Shown piece by piece: positions 25,384 to 33,606 of a DNA stretch of 64,000 nucleotides. The DNA comes from Acetomicrobium sp. S15 = DSM 107314. Its GTDB lineage: Bacteria > Synergistota > Synergistia > Synergistales > Thermosynergistaceae. The position numbers and the translations under genes were made by a program. The notes under the pieces are model-generated. The model did no database searches. It saw nothing but the letters and a program-made list of their open reading frames with translations, and was not told the DNA's origin. The stretch spans positions 62,001 through 126,000 of the forward strand of contig NZ_JADEVE010000388.1 in the NCBI RefSeq assembly GCF_016125955.1, given 5' to 3'. The number at the start of each line of letters is the position of its first letter. Position 1 is the first letter of the stretch.

Positions 25384-26841
25384 CTACTGGCTGCCGAGAA
25401 GCTGATGATAAAGCTCGGCATAAGCCTTTGCAGAGCGATCCCATGAAAAATCCGCCGACATGCCCCTTAAAATGATTTTGCGCCATCGCTCCTCTTCGCT
25501 CCATGCTGCTATGGCTCGTTCAGCGCATTTCAACAACTCATCGGGACTGGGGTTGCTGAATAAAAAGCCGTATCCCTCCGGGTTTCCGTCGGCGTCTATT
25601 ATGGTGTCCGCCAATCCTCCCACTGCCCTGGCCACCGGCACGGTGCCGTAACGCATAGCTATGAGCTGAGATAACCCGCACGGCTCAAATAACGATGGCA
25701 TCAACAACATATCGCTTCCGGCATATATCAGGTGGGCCAACTCCTCAAAGTAGCCTATGTGCACGCTCAATCCCTTTTTAAGCTTCGCAGCCGCTTCTTC
25801 AAGCGCCATCTCGAAATTTTCGTGGCCGCTCCCTAAAACAACCAGCGAAAAGCCCATTTTCACCAGTTCATTTAGCGCGGCCAACAGGATATCGATCCCC
25901 TTTTGCTCTACCAGCCTGCCTACGAAAGCCGCGATGGGCCTCCCGTCATCGAAGCCGCATCGCTCCGATAGCGCCCTACTGCATTTCTCCTTGCCAGAAA
26001 GGTCATCCTTGCTGTAGATGGCGGGCAGAAATTGGTCGGTAGCCGGGTTCCAGTATTCGTAGTCTAGGCCGTTCAATATGCCGTGGAGTTTGTGTTTTTG
26101 ACTTTCAATAACGCCATCTAAGCCCATTCCGAACGAGGGCGTTTGAATCTCCCACGAGTATCGAGGGCTCACGGTCGTCACCGCGTCGGCGGCGATTATG
26201 CCTCCTTTAAGCAGATTGACGGAGCCATAGAATTCCACTCCATCGATGGAGAACGCCTCGTCTGCCAAACCGATCGAAGGGAGAATCTCCTTCGGCAGGA
26301 TGCCTTGATGGGCCAGGTTGTGGATCGTTAAAATCGCCTTATGACTGTGGGAAAGCTTGCTGTAGTGGCGATGCCAACGCAGGAGTATAGGGATAAGCGC
26401 AGTCGGCCAGTCATGGGCGTGGATGAGTTGTGGCGTCCAATCTATGAGGTTAGGTAACTCTAAGGAGGCCATGCTCAGCAAAGCAAAGGGGAGAACAGAG
26501 GCGCAGTCTAACCTTTGCGGATAAACGCTGTCTGAGTAAAGCTCCGGTTGGTCGAGCAGATATACAGGAATACCGTTAAAATCGAATTCATAAACTGACG
26601 CTTCATAGACGCGCCAGTTAAGTGCTATGTAGAGCTTGCCTATAGGCTTGGCAGACTGGCGACTTTGAAGCTCCTCAAGGAGATTGGGATAAGCGGGGAG
26701 CAATAGGCGGACATCTGCCCCTAATTTTTTTAAGGCTTTGGGCAAGGAGCCTACAACATCTCCCAAGCCGCCCACCTTGACCAACGGGGCCATTTCTGTG
26801 GCCACATGCAGAACCTTTAGGGAAATATCCTCAGAGGCCAT
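25384..26841 (-). CDS. glgA: Glycogen synthase (GlgA)
   Basis: This GT5 enzyme transfers glucose from ADP-glucose to the growing glucan. The ADP-glucose motif KVGGLGDVVGSLPKAL is near the N-terminus, followed by HAHDWPTAL and the C-terminal PSLFEPCGLSQLIAMRYG donor-site motif. ATG at 26841 (485 aa) starts 4 nt after the glgP stop. An in-frame ATG at 26871 would overlap glgP by 26 bp; neither has a strong ribosome-binding site. Confidence 0.94.
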   Translation of the reverse strand: MASEDISLKVLHVATEMAPLVKVGGLGDVVGSLPKALKKLGADVRLLLPAYPNLLEELQSRQSAKPIGKLYIALNWRVYEASVYEFDFNGIPVYLLDQPELYSDSVYPQRLDCASVLPFALLSMASLELPNLIDWTPQLIHAHDWPTALIPILLRWHRHYSKLSHSHKAILTIHNLAHQGILPKEILPSIGLADEAFSIDGVEFYGSVNLLKGGIIAADAVTTVSPRYSWEIQTPSFGMGLDGVIESQKHKLHGILNGLDYEYWNPATDQFLPAIYSKDDLSGKEKCSRALSERCGFDDGRPIAAFVGRLVEQKGIDILLAALNELVKMGFSLVVLGSGHENFEMALEEAAAKLKKGLSVHIGYFEELAHLIYAGSDMLLMPSLFEPCGLSQLIAMRYGTVPVARAVGGLADTIIDADGNPEGYGFLFSNPSPDELLKCAERAIAAWSEEERWRKIILRGMSADFSWDRSAKAYAELYHQLLGSQ

Positions 26842-26845
26842 TTCT

Positions 26846-28582
26846 CTATAACCCACGAAAGGCGATGCCATAGGCCATTTCGCAATATTCCTTGAGCGTG
26901 CGATGAGAGTTGAAATAGCTTGCGTTTAGCGCAATGGCTTGCTTCATCATGGAAACCCACCTCTCTCTTCGCCTGTAATAAGTGGGCATCACTTTGTCTT
27001 CTAACTTCATGTAGAACGCCATGGCGTCTTGAGATTCGTCATAATCTATGAGTTGTACCTCATTTGGTTCTGGCCCTATGGCCCAGCCAGTTGCGTCTTC
27101 GATCCATCCCTCTATCCACCAGCCATCTAAAGTCGAAAGATTTAATACGCCGTTGTGAGCTGCTTTCATGCCGCTTGTGCCTGAAGCCTCCCTCGGCCGT
27201 AATGGGGTATTGAGCCACAGATCGCACCCAGACGTCATGAGGTGGGCCAATTCCATGTCATAATTTTCCAGAAAGACGATCGGCACGACGGAATTTATCT
27301 CCTTTGCGATTTGATAAATCCGTTGCAGCATTGCCTTGCCTTCTTCGTCATTGGGATGCGCTTTGCCAGAAAAGACAAATTGTACTTGACCAGAACAAAT
27401 ATCGACCAACCTCTTGACGTCTTTAAACATCAAATCGGCCCTCTTATAGGTGGCGAATCGCCTTGCAAACCCTATTGTGAGTTTTTCGGGGTCCAATTCC
27501 TCTCCTTTGTCTTCCAAAATGCGCGCTAAGAGTCGCATCTTAGCCGCCTGATGAGCCCTCCACACATCCTCATCAGACAGTTTTAGAGCCAAGATAAGTC
27601 GGCCGGGATCGTTTGCCCAGCCCGGTATGTGCTCATCAAAGAGTTTCTTCAACCCAGAGCATGTCCACATAGACGAATGGACGCCGTTGCTTATGGGGAT
27701 TATGCTGTCATCGTTGAACAGATTTCGGCTCACCTCGGCATGTTTTTTTGAGACGGCATTTTTGAGGTGACTGTAGCGCAGCCCTATATCTACCATCGAC
27801 ACGCCGTCAGGCCCCACCATGTGCCTCAGATATTGCGCGAAGGTGTGGCTCATCACCCTTTCGATCAGCTCGTAGGGAAAGCGGTCTATGCCGGCTGGGA
27901 CGGGAGTGTGGGTGGTAAAGACCAGCTGTTCGCGGATCCTGTCGTAGTCTTCAAAGCCAAGCTCTCTGATCAGCTCTAAAGTCAAAAACCCTGCATGGCC
28001 TTCGTTGAGATGAAAGGTTCGTATATTACTGTAGCCCAGCTCTCTGAGCATCCTCAAGCCGCCTATGCCGAGGATCATCTCCTGGCAGAGGCGATATTTG
28101 AGATCGCCGCCGTACAATACTCCGGTGAGCTTTCGGTCTTCTTGAGCGTTGCCGTCGAAGTCGGTATCCAATAGATACACGGGGACATGGTAGCCTGAAC
28201 TACCCATAACCTCGTAGCACCAAGTGCGCACGCGCACGGGCCGCCCTTCTATATTCACCACCACTTCGTTCGGCAGAAGTTCCAGCTTATCCTCGGGGTT
28301 CCACTCTTGCGGTTTGCTCAACTGCCAACCATTTTCATCGATGATTTGATGAAAGTAGCCTTGTCTGTAAAGCAGGGTGACTCCCACCATAGGCAGACCT
28401 AAATCCGCTGCGCTTCTCAGGATATCGCCGGCTAAAATGCCTAATCCTCCTGCATAAGTAGGGATGTCACTTTCCAAACCTATTTCCATAGAGAAATAGG
28501 CAATAGAGCGAAAGGCCGGATTGTGCTCCATCATATCCCTCAGCGATTCGCCTATATCTTCATGATAACGCATTAAAGCCAA
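26846..28582 (-). CDS. glgP: Alpha-glucan (glycogen) phosphorylase, short form
   Basis: The enzyme releases glucose-1-phosphate from glycogen or maltodextrins. It is a GT35 family member of about 578 aa, shorter than E. coli GlgP (about 815) and like the short bacterial/archaeal type. The PLP-binding Lys is in GTSGMKAAHNG, preceded by TPLRPREASG; RFATYKRADL is also present. The start is taken as TTG at 28582, eight bases after GGGAGG; frames extending further would cross the -10 box. Confidence 0.92.
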   Translation of the reverse strand: MALMRYHEDIGESLRDMMEHNPAFRSIAYFSMEIGLESDIPTYAGGLGILAGDILRSAADLGLPMVGVTLLYRQGYFHQIIDENGWQLSKPQEWNPEDKLELLPNEVVVNIEGRPVRVRTWCYEVMGSSGYHVPVYLLDTDFDGNAQEDRKLTGVLYGGDLKYRLCQEMILGIGGLRMLRELGYSNIRTFHLNEGHAGFLTLELIRELGFEDYDRIREQLVFTTHTPVPAGIDRFPYELIERVMSHTFAQYLRHMVGPDGVSMVDIGLRYSHLKNAVSKKHAEVSRNLFNDDSIIPISNGVHSSMWTCSGLKKLFDEHIPGWANDPGRLILALKLSDEDVWRAHQAAKMRLLARILEDKGEELDPEKLTIGFARRFATYKRADLMFKDVKRLVDICSGQVQFVFSGKAHPNDEEGKAMLQRIYQIAKEINSVVPIVFLENYDMELAHLMTSGCDLWLNTPLRPREASGTSGMKAAHNGVLNLSTLDGWWIEGWIEDATGWAIGPEPNEVQLIDYDESQDAMAFYMKLEDKVMPTYYRRRERWVSMMKQAIALNASYFNSHRTLKEYCEMAYGIAFRGL

Positions 28583-28613
28583 AAGCACCACCTCCCATTC
28601 TAAAACACAAAAC

Positions 28614-28619
28614 ATTATA
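28614..28619 (-). promoter_or_regulatory. -10 box of the glgP-glgA operon
   Basis: A perfect TATAAT on the minus strand lies about 32 bp before the glgP start. The matching -35 region is weak (TAGCTC), so an activator may be needed. Confidence 0.5.
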
Positions 28620-28715
28620 AGCGCTATAAAGCAAGAGAGCTACACTTAAACCTACCTCCAGGGTCTTGTCCGAGTTCCGAGGAAAAACCTGCGGATTTGG
28701 CGAACCCGCCGACTA

Positions 28716-28744
28716 TTGACAGGTTCGTCCAAGTTCGTTACTGT
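28716..28744 (+). promoter_or_regulatory. Probable promoter of the regulatory/hydrogenase gene run
   Basis: TTGACA (28716-28721) and TACTGT (28739-28744) are 17 bp apart. Downstream, 28781-28808 contains an imperfect inverted repeat beginning TTATGCATTGTGATG and ending TTACATAA, possibly an operator. Confidence 0.5.
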
Positions 28745-28845
28745 AGTTACAAAGTTTGCAAATTGGGCATCAGCAGGTAATTATGCATTGTGATGTAGTG
28801 TTACATAAGTTGGTATTAACTTGCTGCGCCTGAGGAGGTTTTTGG

Positions 28846-29211
28846 GTGAACCTAAGAAATGTGAGGAACATCTTAGATGCGGAGATTTTATGGGGCGAAG
28901 AGCTTTTAGATGAAGTGGAGGTGGAATATGCATTTGCCTCCGACTTAATGAGTGACGTGCTGGCCTTTGCCACTCCTGGGTCGTTATTGCTCACCGGGCT
29001 TACCAATGTCCAGATCGTCAGAACGGCCAGCATGATGGATATGCCGGGGGTGGTCTTCGTCAGAGGAAAATGTCCGGGCACCGAAGCCCTCTCTCTCGCA
29101 AAAAATATGAAGATTCCCTTGCTGCTTTCATGCAAGAGCATGTTCGAATCCTGTGGCCTGCTTTATGTAGCCGGCGTTCTTCCTTGCAAAATTCTCCAAA
29201 GGCGGTCTTAA
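28846..29211 (+). CDS. DRTGG-domain protein 1
   Basis: This 121-aa protein matches the DRTGG domain, a small domain of unknown biochemical role found next to [FeFe]-hydrogenase gene sets and in some phosphotransacetylases. It starts with GTG, seven bases after GGAGG. Recognisable features are the N-terminal VRNILDAEIL, a central DVLAF...GSLLLTGL stretch and the hydrophobic strand IPLLLSC. It opens the five-gene regulatory module; a paralogue is encoded at 30966-31301. Confidence 0.8.
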   Translation: MNLRNVRNILDAEILWGEELLDEVEVEYAFASDLMSDVLAFATPGSLLLTGLTNVQIVRTASMMDMPGVVFVRGKCPGTEALSLAKNMKIPLLLSCKSMFESCGLLYVAGVLPCKILQRRS

Positions 29212-29230
29212 TATTTTGGGTGAGCCCATT

Positions 29231-29641
29231 ATGTTGGAGTTCGAGGTTAAACCGCTGGATTTCTTGGCTGCGGGTGAGGCTGCTGAGCGCGTAAAAGAGA
29301 CGCTCAAAACCTTAGGATTGCCTTCCAGCATTTGCAGGAGGGCTGCTGTGGTAGCGTACGAAGTGGAGATGAACCTGGTGATACACGGAGGCGGTGGGCA
29401 CATGGTTCTCAAGGTCGAGGAAGGCCAAATAACCATAATTGCCGTCGATAAAGGGCCCGGAATACCAGATCTATCGCTCGCGATGCAAGAAGGGTATTCT
29501 ACAGCTCCAGATTACATCAGAGAGATGGGTTTTGGAGCTGGGATGGGCTTGTCAAACATCAAGCGCAACTCCGACGAGCTTGAAATAGAGACGGAGGTAG
29601 GCAAGGGGACTAAATTAGTATCTATTATCTACATAAAGTAA
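29231..29641 (+). CDS. Anti-sigma-factor-type ATPase (RsbW/SpoIIAB-like HATPase)
   Basis: This is a GHKL-fold ATPase of about 136 aa. The N box is EVEMNLVIHGGGG, the G1 box is DKGPGIPD and the G2 box is FGAGMGLSNIKRNSDE. Such proteins act as anti-sigma or partner-switch Ser kinases. ATG at 29231 is chosen because GGGTGAG lies just upstream; TTG at 29216 is an alternative. No antagonist STAS gene is adjacent, so its partner is unknown. Confidence 0.82.
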   Translation: MLEFEVKPLDFLAAGEAAERVKETLKTLGLPSSICRRAAVVAYEVEMNLVIHGGGGHMVLKVEEGQITIIAVDKGPGIPDLSLAMQEGYSTAPDYIREMGFGAGMGLSNIKRNSDELEIETEVGKGTKLVSIIYIK

Positions 29642-29658
29642 TAGAGAGGTGATAGTTT

Positions 29659-30969
29659 TTGGCCCATGGAATAAGGGTTTTGGAAGATTCATGCCGCGGT
29701 TGCGTAAACTGCATAAAATCGTGCCCTACCGAAGCGATGAGGGTGATACACGGAAGAGCTCATATCATCGAGGAGTTGTGCATAGCTTGCGGAGAATGCC
29801 TGCGCAACTGTCGTCATCGTGCGCTGCAATTAGCTGAGGATCCATGGGAGGGCATATTTAATAATAAAGACACGGTCGCGTTGATGGTCGATCCGAGTTT
29901 ATGTACTCAGTTTTTGTGGCCCCCCAACACAGATTTTCTCATAGGTCCTTTGAGAGACATAGGGTTAGAACCTATCTCTGGAGTAAACTCCGAAGCTTTC
30001 GATTTGGCGGCGCTTGCGGTATCTCGCGCTATCGAATCTGCAGATTCAAAGGACATGCCCTTGATATCCACATATTGCCCGGCAGTTGTTCGTCTTGTTC
30101 AGATTCGTTTTCCCGAACTATTGAAACATCTCGTCCCAGTTGAGTCGCCGCTGGAGTTTGGAATAGATTTGTGGCGAATTCGAACCCAGCAAAAGGAATC
30201 GGTAGTCTTGGCCGCTTCATGCCCTGCCAGGATAGCCATGGTGCACGATCCGGTCGGCCGCGAAGTCAGTTCGGCGGAGTGGGCCGTTTCTGTAGCTCGG
30301 TTGGCCAAGGAGATAAGAAGCCGTGGTTATGCCAAAGCCGAAATCAAGGCTCCGGCAGAGGGGGAGCGCTGGGTCCAGTGGGGTATGCTCGGCGGGGAGA
30401 CGCTTCACGTAGCATCTTTTATGAATCGTGACTTGAATGCCATTGCCGTATCTGGGATAAGAAACGTCTTCGATCTTCTTCAGGAGGTCGAATTGGGATT
30501 GCATGCGGAGGTCGAGTTTGTAGAGGCGCGGATCTGCGACACCGGTTGCATAGGTGGAATAGGCAACGCCGAATCGCGTTTCCTGAGCCAGCGCAAAATT
30601 AGGTCACAGAAAGTCCGATGGGACAAGACTGCCAGTGAAATTGAGGTGCTGGAGAAGTTGTATCGGGCGCGGATCTGGGAGCTGCAGAGGACAATAGAGC
30701 CGATCAACCGCTTGCCCTTGGGTGAAGAAATTTCTCAAGCCATGGAAAAGTTGAAGGAGATGAACGCCGTTTATGCGGAGTTGCCGCACATCGACTGTGG
30801 CGCTTGCGGGCGTCCTTCCTGTAGAGCCATGGCCGAGGATATCATTCGCGGTCGAGGCGAAGTGGAAGATTGTATATTTAAGCTCAGGAAGCGAATCTCT
30901 GGATTGGCGGAGGAGCTGCTTCTCTTGTCACGCAGGCTCGTGCACACCGTGGTGGAGGATAAACATTGA
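29659..30969 (+). CDS. [FeFe]-hydrogenase-like Fe-S sensor protein
   Basis: The protein has 436 aa. It has two N-terminal [4Fe-4S] motifs (CRGCVNCIKSC and CIACGECLRNC), then a domain related to the H-cluster domain of [FeFe] hydrogenases, and a C-terminal [4Fe-4S] motif CGACGRPSC...C. The H-cluster motifs are degenerate: STYCPAVV (L1), AASCPARIAM (L2) and ARICDTGCIGG (L3). All four cluster Cys remain, but the proton-relay Cys of TSCCP is Tyr and the L2 Lys is Arg. This suggests a regulatory, non-catalytic protein akin to the HfsB/HydS sensory group, though without visible PAS or phosphatase domains. TTG at 29659 has GAGGTGA six bases upstream. Confidence 0.85.
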   Translation: MAHGIRVLEDSCRGCVNCIKSCPTEAMRVIHGRAHIIEELCIACGECLRNCRHRALQLAEDPWEGIFNNKDTVALMVDPSLCTQFLWPPNTDFLIGPLRDIGLEPISGVNSEAFDLAALAVSRAIESADSKDMPLISTYCPAVVRLVQIRFPELLKHLVPVESPLEFGIDLWRIRTQQKESVVLAASCPARIAMVHDPVGREVSSAEWAVSVARLAKEIRSRGYAKAEIKAPAEGERWVQWGMLGGETLHVASFMNRDLNAIAVSGIRNVFDLLQEVELGLHAEVEFVEARICDTGCIGGIGNAESRFLSQRKIRSQKVRWDKTASEIEVLEKLYRARIWELQRTIEPINRLPLGEEISQAMEKLKEMNAVYAELPHIDCGACGRPSCRAMAEDIIRGRGEVEDCIFKLRKRISGLAEELLLLSRRLVHTVVEDKH

Positions 30970-31301
30970 AAATATCGGAAGTCTTTCGTAGCCTTGACCT
31001 CGAAATTCACGTCGAAGGGGATTTGGGAAGAGCGTTATCCGGGGGGGTAGTGGGAGACCTTCTGAGTTTTGTGATGAAGGTCGCCGGAGAGGGGAACATA
31101 TGGATCACAGTACAAAACCACGTTAACGTAGCCGCCGTGGCCGTCTTGAAAGAGATCCCCTTTATCCTGTTAGCTTCTGGTCGCGTGCCTTCGCCTGAGC
31201 TGGTGGATAGGTGTCGCCAAGAGGGGATAACGTTGGCCGCGTCAGCCCTGGATGCCTACCCTTTGTGCGGAAAACTCTACGAGCTCGGGCTTAAAGATTG
31301 A
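30966..31301 (+). CDS. DRTGG-domain protein 2
   Basis: The protein has 111 aa and is a second DRTGG-type protein, similar in plan to the one at 28.8 kb (LSGGVVGDLLSFV, then NIWITVQNHVNVAAVA). The start is TTG, overlapping the preceding stop as TTGA. Tight coupling to the [FeFe]-like gene suggests they act together. Confidence 0.78.
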   Translation: MKISEVFRSLDLEIHVEGDLGRALSGGVVGDLLSFVMKVAGEGNIWITVQNHVNVAAVAVLKEIPFILLASGRVPSPELVDRCRQEGITLAASALDAYPLCGKLYELGLKD

Positions 31302-31305
31302 CCAG

Positions 31306-32076
31306 ATGCATCCCTTATGGGCAGATCTTCATATTCATACTGTACTTTCGCCCTGTGCTGAGCTTGAAATGGGTGCGCCCGATATAATTGAGCGTTGTCG
31401 GCAGGAAGAAATAGATCTTATAGCCATAACCGATCACAATTCGGCGAGGAATGCTAAGGCCCTCATTGAGGCTGGAAAGTTGGCAGGCATAACAGTGCTT
31501 CCGGGTGTGGAGGTGCAGTCGAGGGAAGACATCCACGTGGTCTGCATTTTTCCTGAAATCGAAAAGGCTCTCTCTTTTGGGGAATGGGCGTGGGGTTTAC
31601 TCCCCAGAATTCCGAACAGGCCTGATATCTTTGGGATGCAGTTAGTTATAGACGCGCAAAACAACATTATAGATGAAGTAGAAATTCTGCTGGTTCAAGG
31701 TATAGAAGCTGCAGTCGATGAGATCATCCGCAAAGGACATTCGATGGGAGGGTTGGTGATTTTACCTCATCTCGATCGCCCTTCTTTTTCTTATACTGCG
31801 GTGTTGGGCATCCTACCCGAGGATATAGAGGCGGACGCTCTGGAGCTGTCGTGCCGTTTGAGCGAAGGGGAGGCGGAGGCTTGGAAGAAAAAACTTCCGA
31901 ATCTTCCCATAATTAGGTCTTCTGACGCACATCGCCTCTGCGACATAAAAAGGAAGTGCGCAACGCCGATATTGGCGGATGCGCCGACGTTCGACGAGTT
32001 GTGTTTGGCTCTAAACGGAGAGAGGGGGCGTGCTGTGTTATGGCCTTGGGTCCTTGACATTGATTTGAGAATATGA
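31306..32076 (+). CDS. PHP-domain metal-dependent phosphoesterase
   Basis: This PHP-family protein has about 256 aa. The metal-binding motifs are ADLHIHTVLSPC, AITDHNS, GVEVQSREDIHVVC and SSDAH near the C-terminus. Substrates for stand-alone PHP proteins are mostly unknown (small phosphoesters or nucleotides). ATG at 31306 begins 4 nt after the DRTGG stop. It closes the regulatory module, as in several hydrogenase loci of Firmicutes and Thermotogae. Confidence 0.85.
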   Translation: MHPLWADLHIHTVLSPCAELEMGAPDIIERCRQEEIDLIAITDHNSARNAKALIEAGKLAGITVLPGVEVQSREDIHVVCIFPEIEKALSFGEWAWGLLPRIPNRPDIFGMQLVIDAQNNIIDEVEILLVQGIEAAVDEIIRKGHSMGGLVILPHLDRPSFSYTAVLGILPEDIEADALELSCRLSEGEAEAWKKKLPNLPIIRSSDAHRLCDIKRKCATPILADAPTFDELCLALNGERGRAVLWPWVLDIDLRI

Positions 32077-32088
32077 TATCAATCACAA
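32071..32088. promoter_or_regulatory. Rex-like inverted repeat before hydrogenase operon 2
   Basis: ATATGA-TATCAA-TCACAA matches one half of the Rex consensus TTGTGA-N6-TCACAA perfectly and the other in 4 of 6 positions. It overlaps the PHP stop codon, about 70 bp before hydC2. Confidence 0.35.
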
Positions 32089-32152
32089 TTCGGAGGCATT
32101 TGTTAGCAATAGACGCAAATTTTCCATCTTCATGAGCTAATTTTTAAGGACG

Positions 32153-32638
32153 GTGAAAATCGTGGCCCCGATAGTAAAGGAAGCGGATGTGGCGGAGCGG
32201 ACCAGGAAGATTATAGCCCCCTGGAAGGGGAGCAAAGGGGGAATAATCCCAATCCTCCAGGAGCTACAGAAGGAGTTCGGCTATCTGCCGAAAGAGGCGC
32301 TGGACGTTATGTCGCGAGAGCTCAAAGTTCCGAAGGCTGAACTTTATGGCATAGCGACATTTTACGCACAGTTTCATTTAACGCCGAGAGGGCGCCATGT
32401 CGTGAGGGTGTGCAGAGGCACCGCTTGTCATGTGCGTGGCAGTCTTAAAATTTTAGAGCGGGTTAAGGAAATATTGGGCGTCGATGAAAATGAGACTACT
32501 AAAGACCTGCGCTTCACATTAGAACCTGTAGCCTGTTTGGGAGCGTGTGGACTGGCCCCAGTTATGATGGTCGACGATGAGACCCATGGACGCATGACCC
32601 CGGACAAAGTGAGTGCCGTGCTCGACAGATATCAGTAG
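32153..32638 (+). CDS. hydC: HydC, NuoE-like [2Fe-2S] subunit of the bifurcating hydrogenase
   Basis: This thioredoxin-like [2Fe-2S] protein has 161 aa. The ligands are in CRGTACHVRG and CLGACGLAP. It is clearly paralogous to the hydC gene of operon 1 (IATFYAQFHLTPRGRH is shared in nearly the same form). The start is GTG at 32153 or 32162; AAGGA lies just upstream of both. It is the first structural gene of operon 2. Confidence 0.93.
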   Translation: MKIVAPIVKEADVAERTRKIIAPWKGSKGGIIPILQELQKEFGYLPKEALDVMSRELKVPKAELYGIATFYAQFHLTPRGRHVVRVCRGTACHVRGSLKILERVKEILGVDENETTKDLRFTLEPVACLGACGLAPVMMVDDETHGRMTPDKVSAVLDRYQ

Positions 32639-32657
32639 GAACAGAAAGCTGCCTTTG

Positions 32658-33242
32658 ATGTTGGAGGATCTTTCGCACAGCATCCTGGATATCGCCGAAA
32701 ACGCCGTAAATGCTGAAGCTACGAAGATCGTCATTGAAATTGCGGAGAAGCTCGATGAAAACAAAATCACGTTGACAGTTTCGGATAACGGGAAGGGAAT
32801 GGACGAAGATCTGCTGAGCAGGGTCTCTGACCCCTTCGTCACGAGCCGAAAGACGAGACGCGTAGGTTTGGGCATTCCCTTTTTAAGGCAGGCAGCCGAA
32901 GGATGTGGCGGCTTCTTTGAGATTCGTTCATCGCCTGGCAAGGGCACATCTGTGATGGCCTCTTTCTGCACGGACCACATAGATTGTCCACCTATGGGTG
33001 ATTTGGCAGCTACGCTGATAACGCTGTTGTTGGGCTGGCCAGACAAGCGATGGATCTTTCGTTACAAGATAAATGGTAGGCAATTTGAGTTAGATTCCGA
33101 TGAGATTGTGAAGGTGCTCGGGGATAGAGAAAGCCTTCATTCGTGCGAAGTGGCTGCGTGGCTCAAGGGTTGGATTGATGAAAATTTATCAATACTTCGT
33201 TTAGGAGGAAGTGATCAGTATGCCCAAGATAAGAAATCTTGA
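32658..33242 (+). CDS. HATPase-domain protein in hydrogenase operon 2
   Basis: This GHKL ATPase domain resembles sensor histidine kinases: N box DIAENAVNAEAT, G1 box DNGKGMDEDLL, then DPFVTSRKTRRVGLGIPFLRQAAEGCGG. No dimerisation/phosphoacceptor His domain or sensor domain is visible, so it is not a complete kinase. Such genes are repeatedly found between hydC and hydB in hydrogenase loci, with unknown role. ATG at 32658 is likely (194 aa). The 3' end overlaps the next gene by 23 bp. Confidence 0.8.
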   Translation: MLEDLSHSILDIAENAVNAEATKIVIEIAEKLDENKITLTVSDNGKGMDEDLLSRVSDPFVTSRKTRRVGLGIPFLRQAAEGCGGFFEIRSSPGKGTSVMASFCTDHIDCPPMGDLAATLITLLLGWPDKRWIFRYKINGRQFELDSDEIVKVLGDRESLHSCEVAAWLKGWIDENLSILRLGGSDQYAQDKKS

Positions 33243-33591
33243 AGATCTGCGCAAGGTAAAAGAGAGCGCAAAAGATCTGACGGCAGCGCGATCCGGCGGC
33301 AGAACTCACATCATCGTAGGTATGGGCACTTGCGGCATCGCTGCCGGGGCCCGCGAGGTTATGACCGCTATATTGGCTGAGCTAGAGAAGAGAGGAATAA
33401 AAGATGTGGCGGTGGAGACCACTGGCTGTATAGGCATGTGCCAGTTTGAGCCGTTGGTAGATGTAATCCGACCTGGAGAGCCGCGCATCACTTATGGCAA
33501 CGTATCGCCTGAAGATGTGCCGCGTATCGTAGCGGAGCATCTCATAAACGGCAATGTGGTTGCTGATAAGGTTATAGGGAGAACTGACTGA
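33220..33591 (+). CDS. HndB-like [2Fe-2S] thioredoxin-fold protein
   Basis: This 123-aa protein has ligands in GMGTCGIAAGA and TGCIGMCQFEP, a thioredoxin-like [2Fe-2S] arrangement. It corresponds to HndB of HndABCD hydrogenases and to the N-terminal domain of NuoF-type HydB. ATG at 33220 has AGGAGG upstream. It is absent from operon 1. Confidence 0.88.
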   Translation: MPKIRNLEDLRKVKESAKDLTAARSGGRTHIIVGMGTCGIAAGAREVMTAILAELEKRGIKDVAVETTGCIGMCQFEPLVDVIRPGEPRITYGNVSPEDVPRIVAEHLINGNVVADKVIGRTD

Positions 33592-33606
33592 GGGGGAAGT
33601 GAAGCG

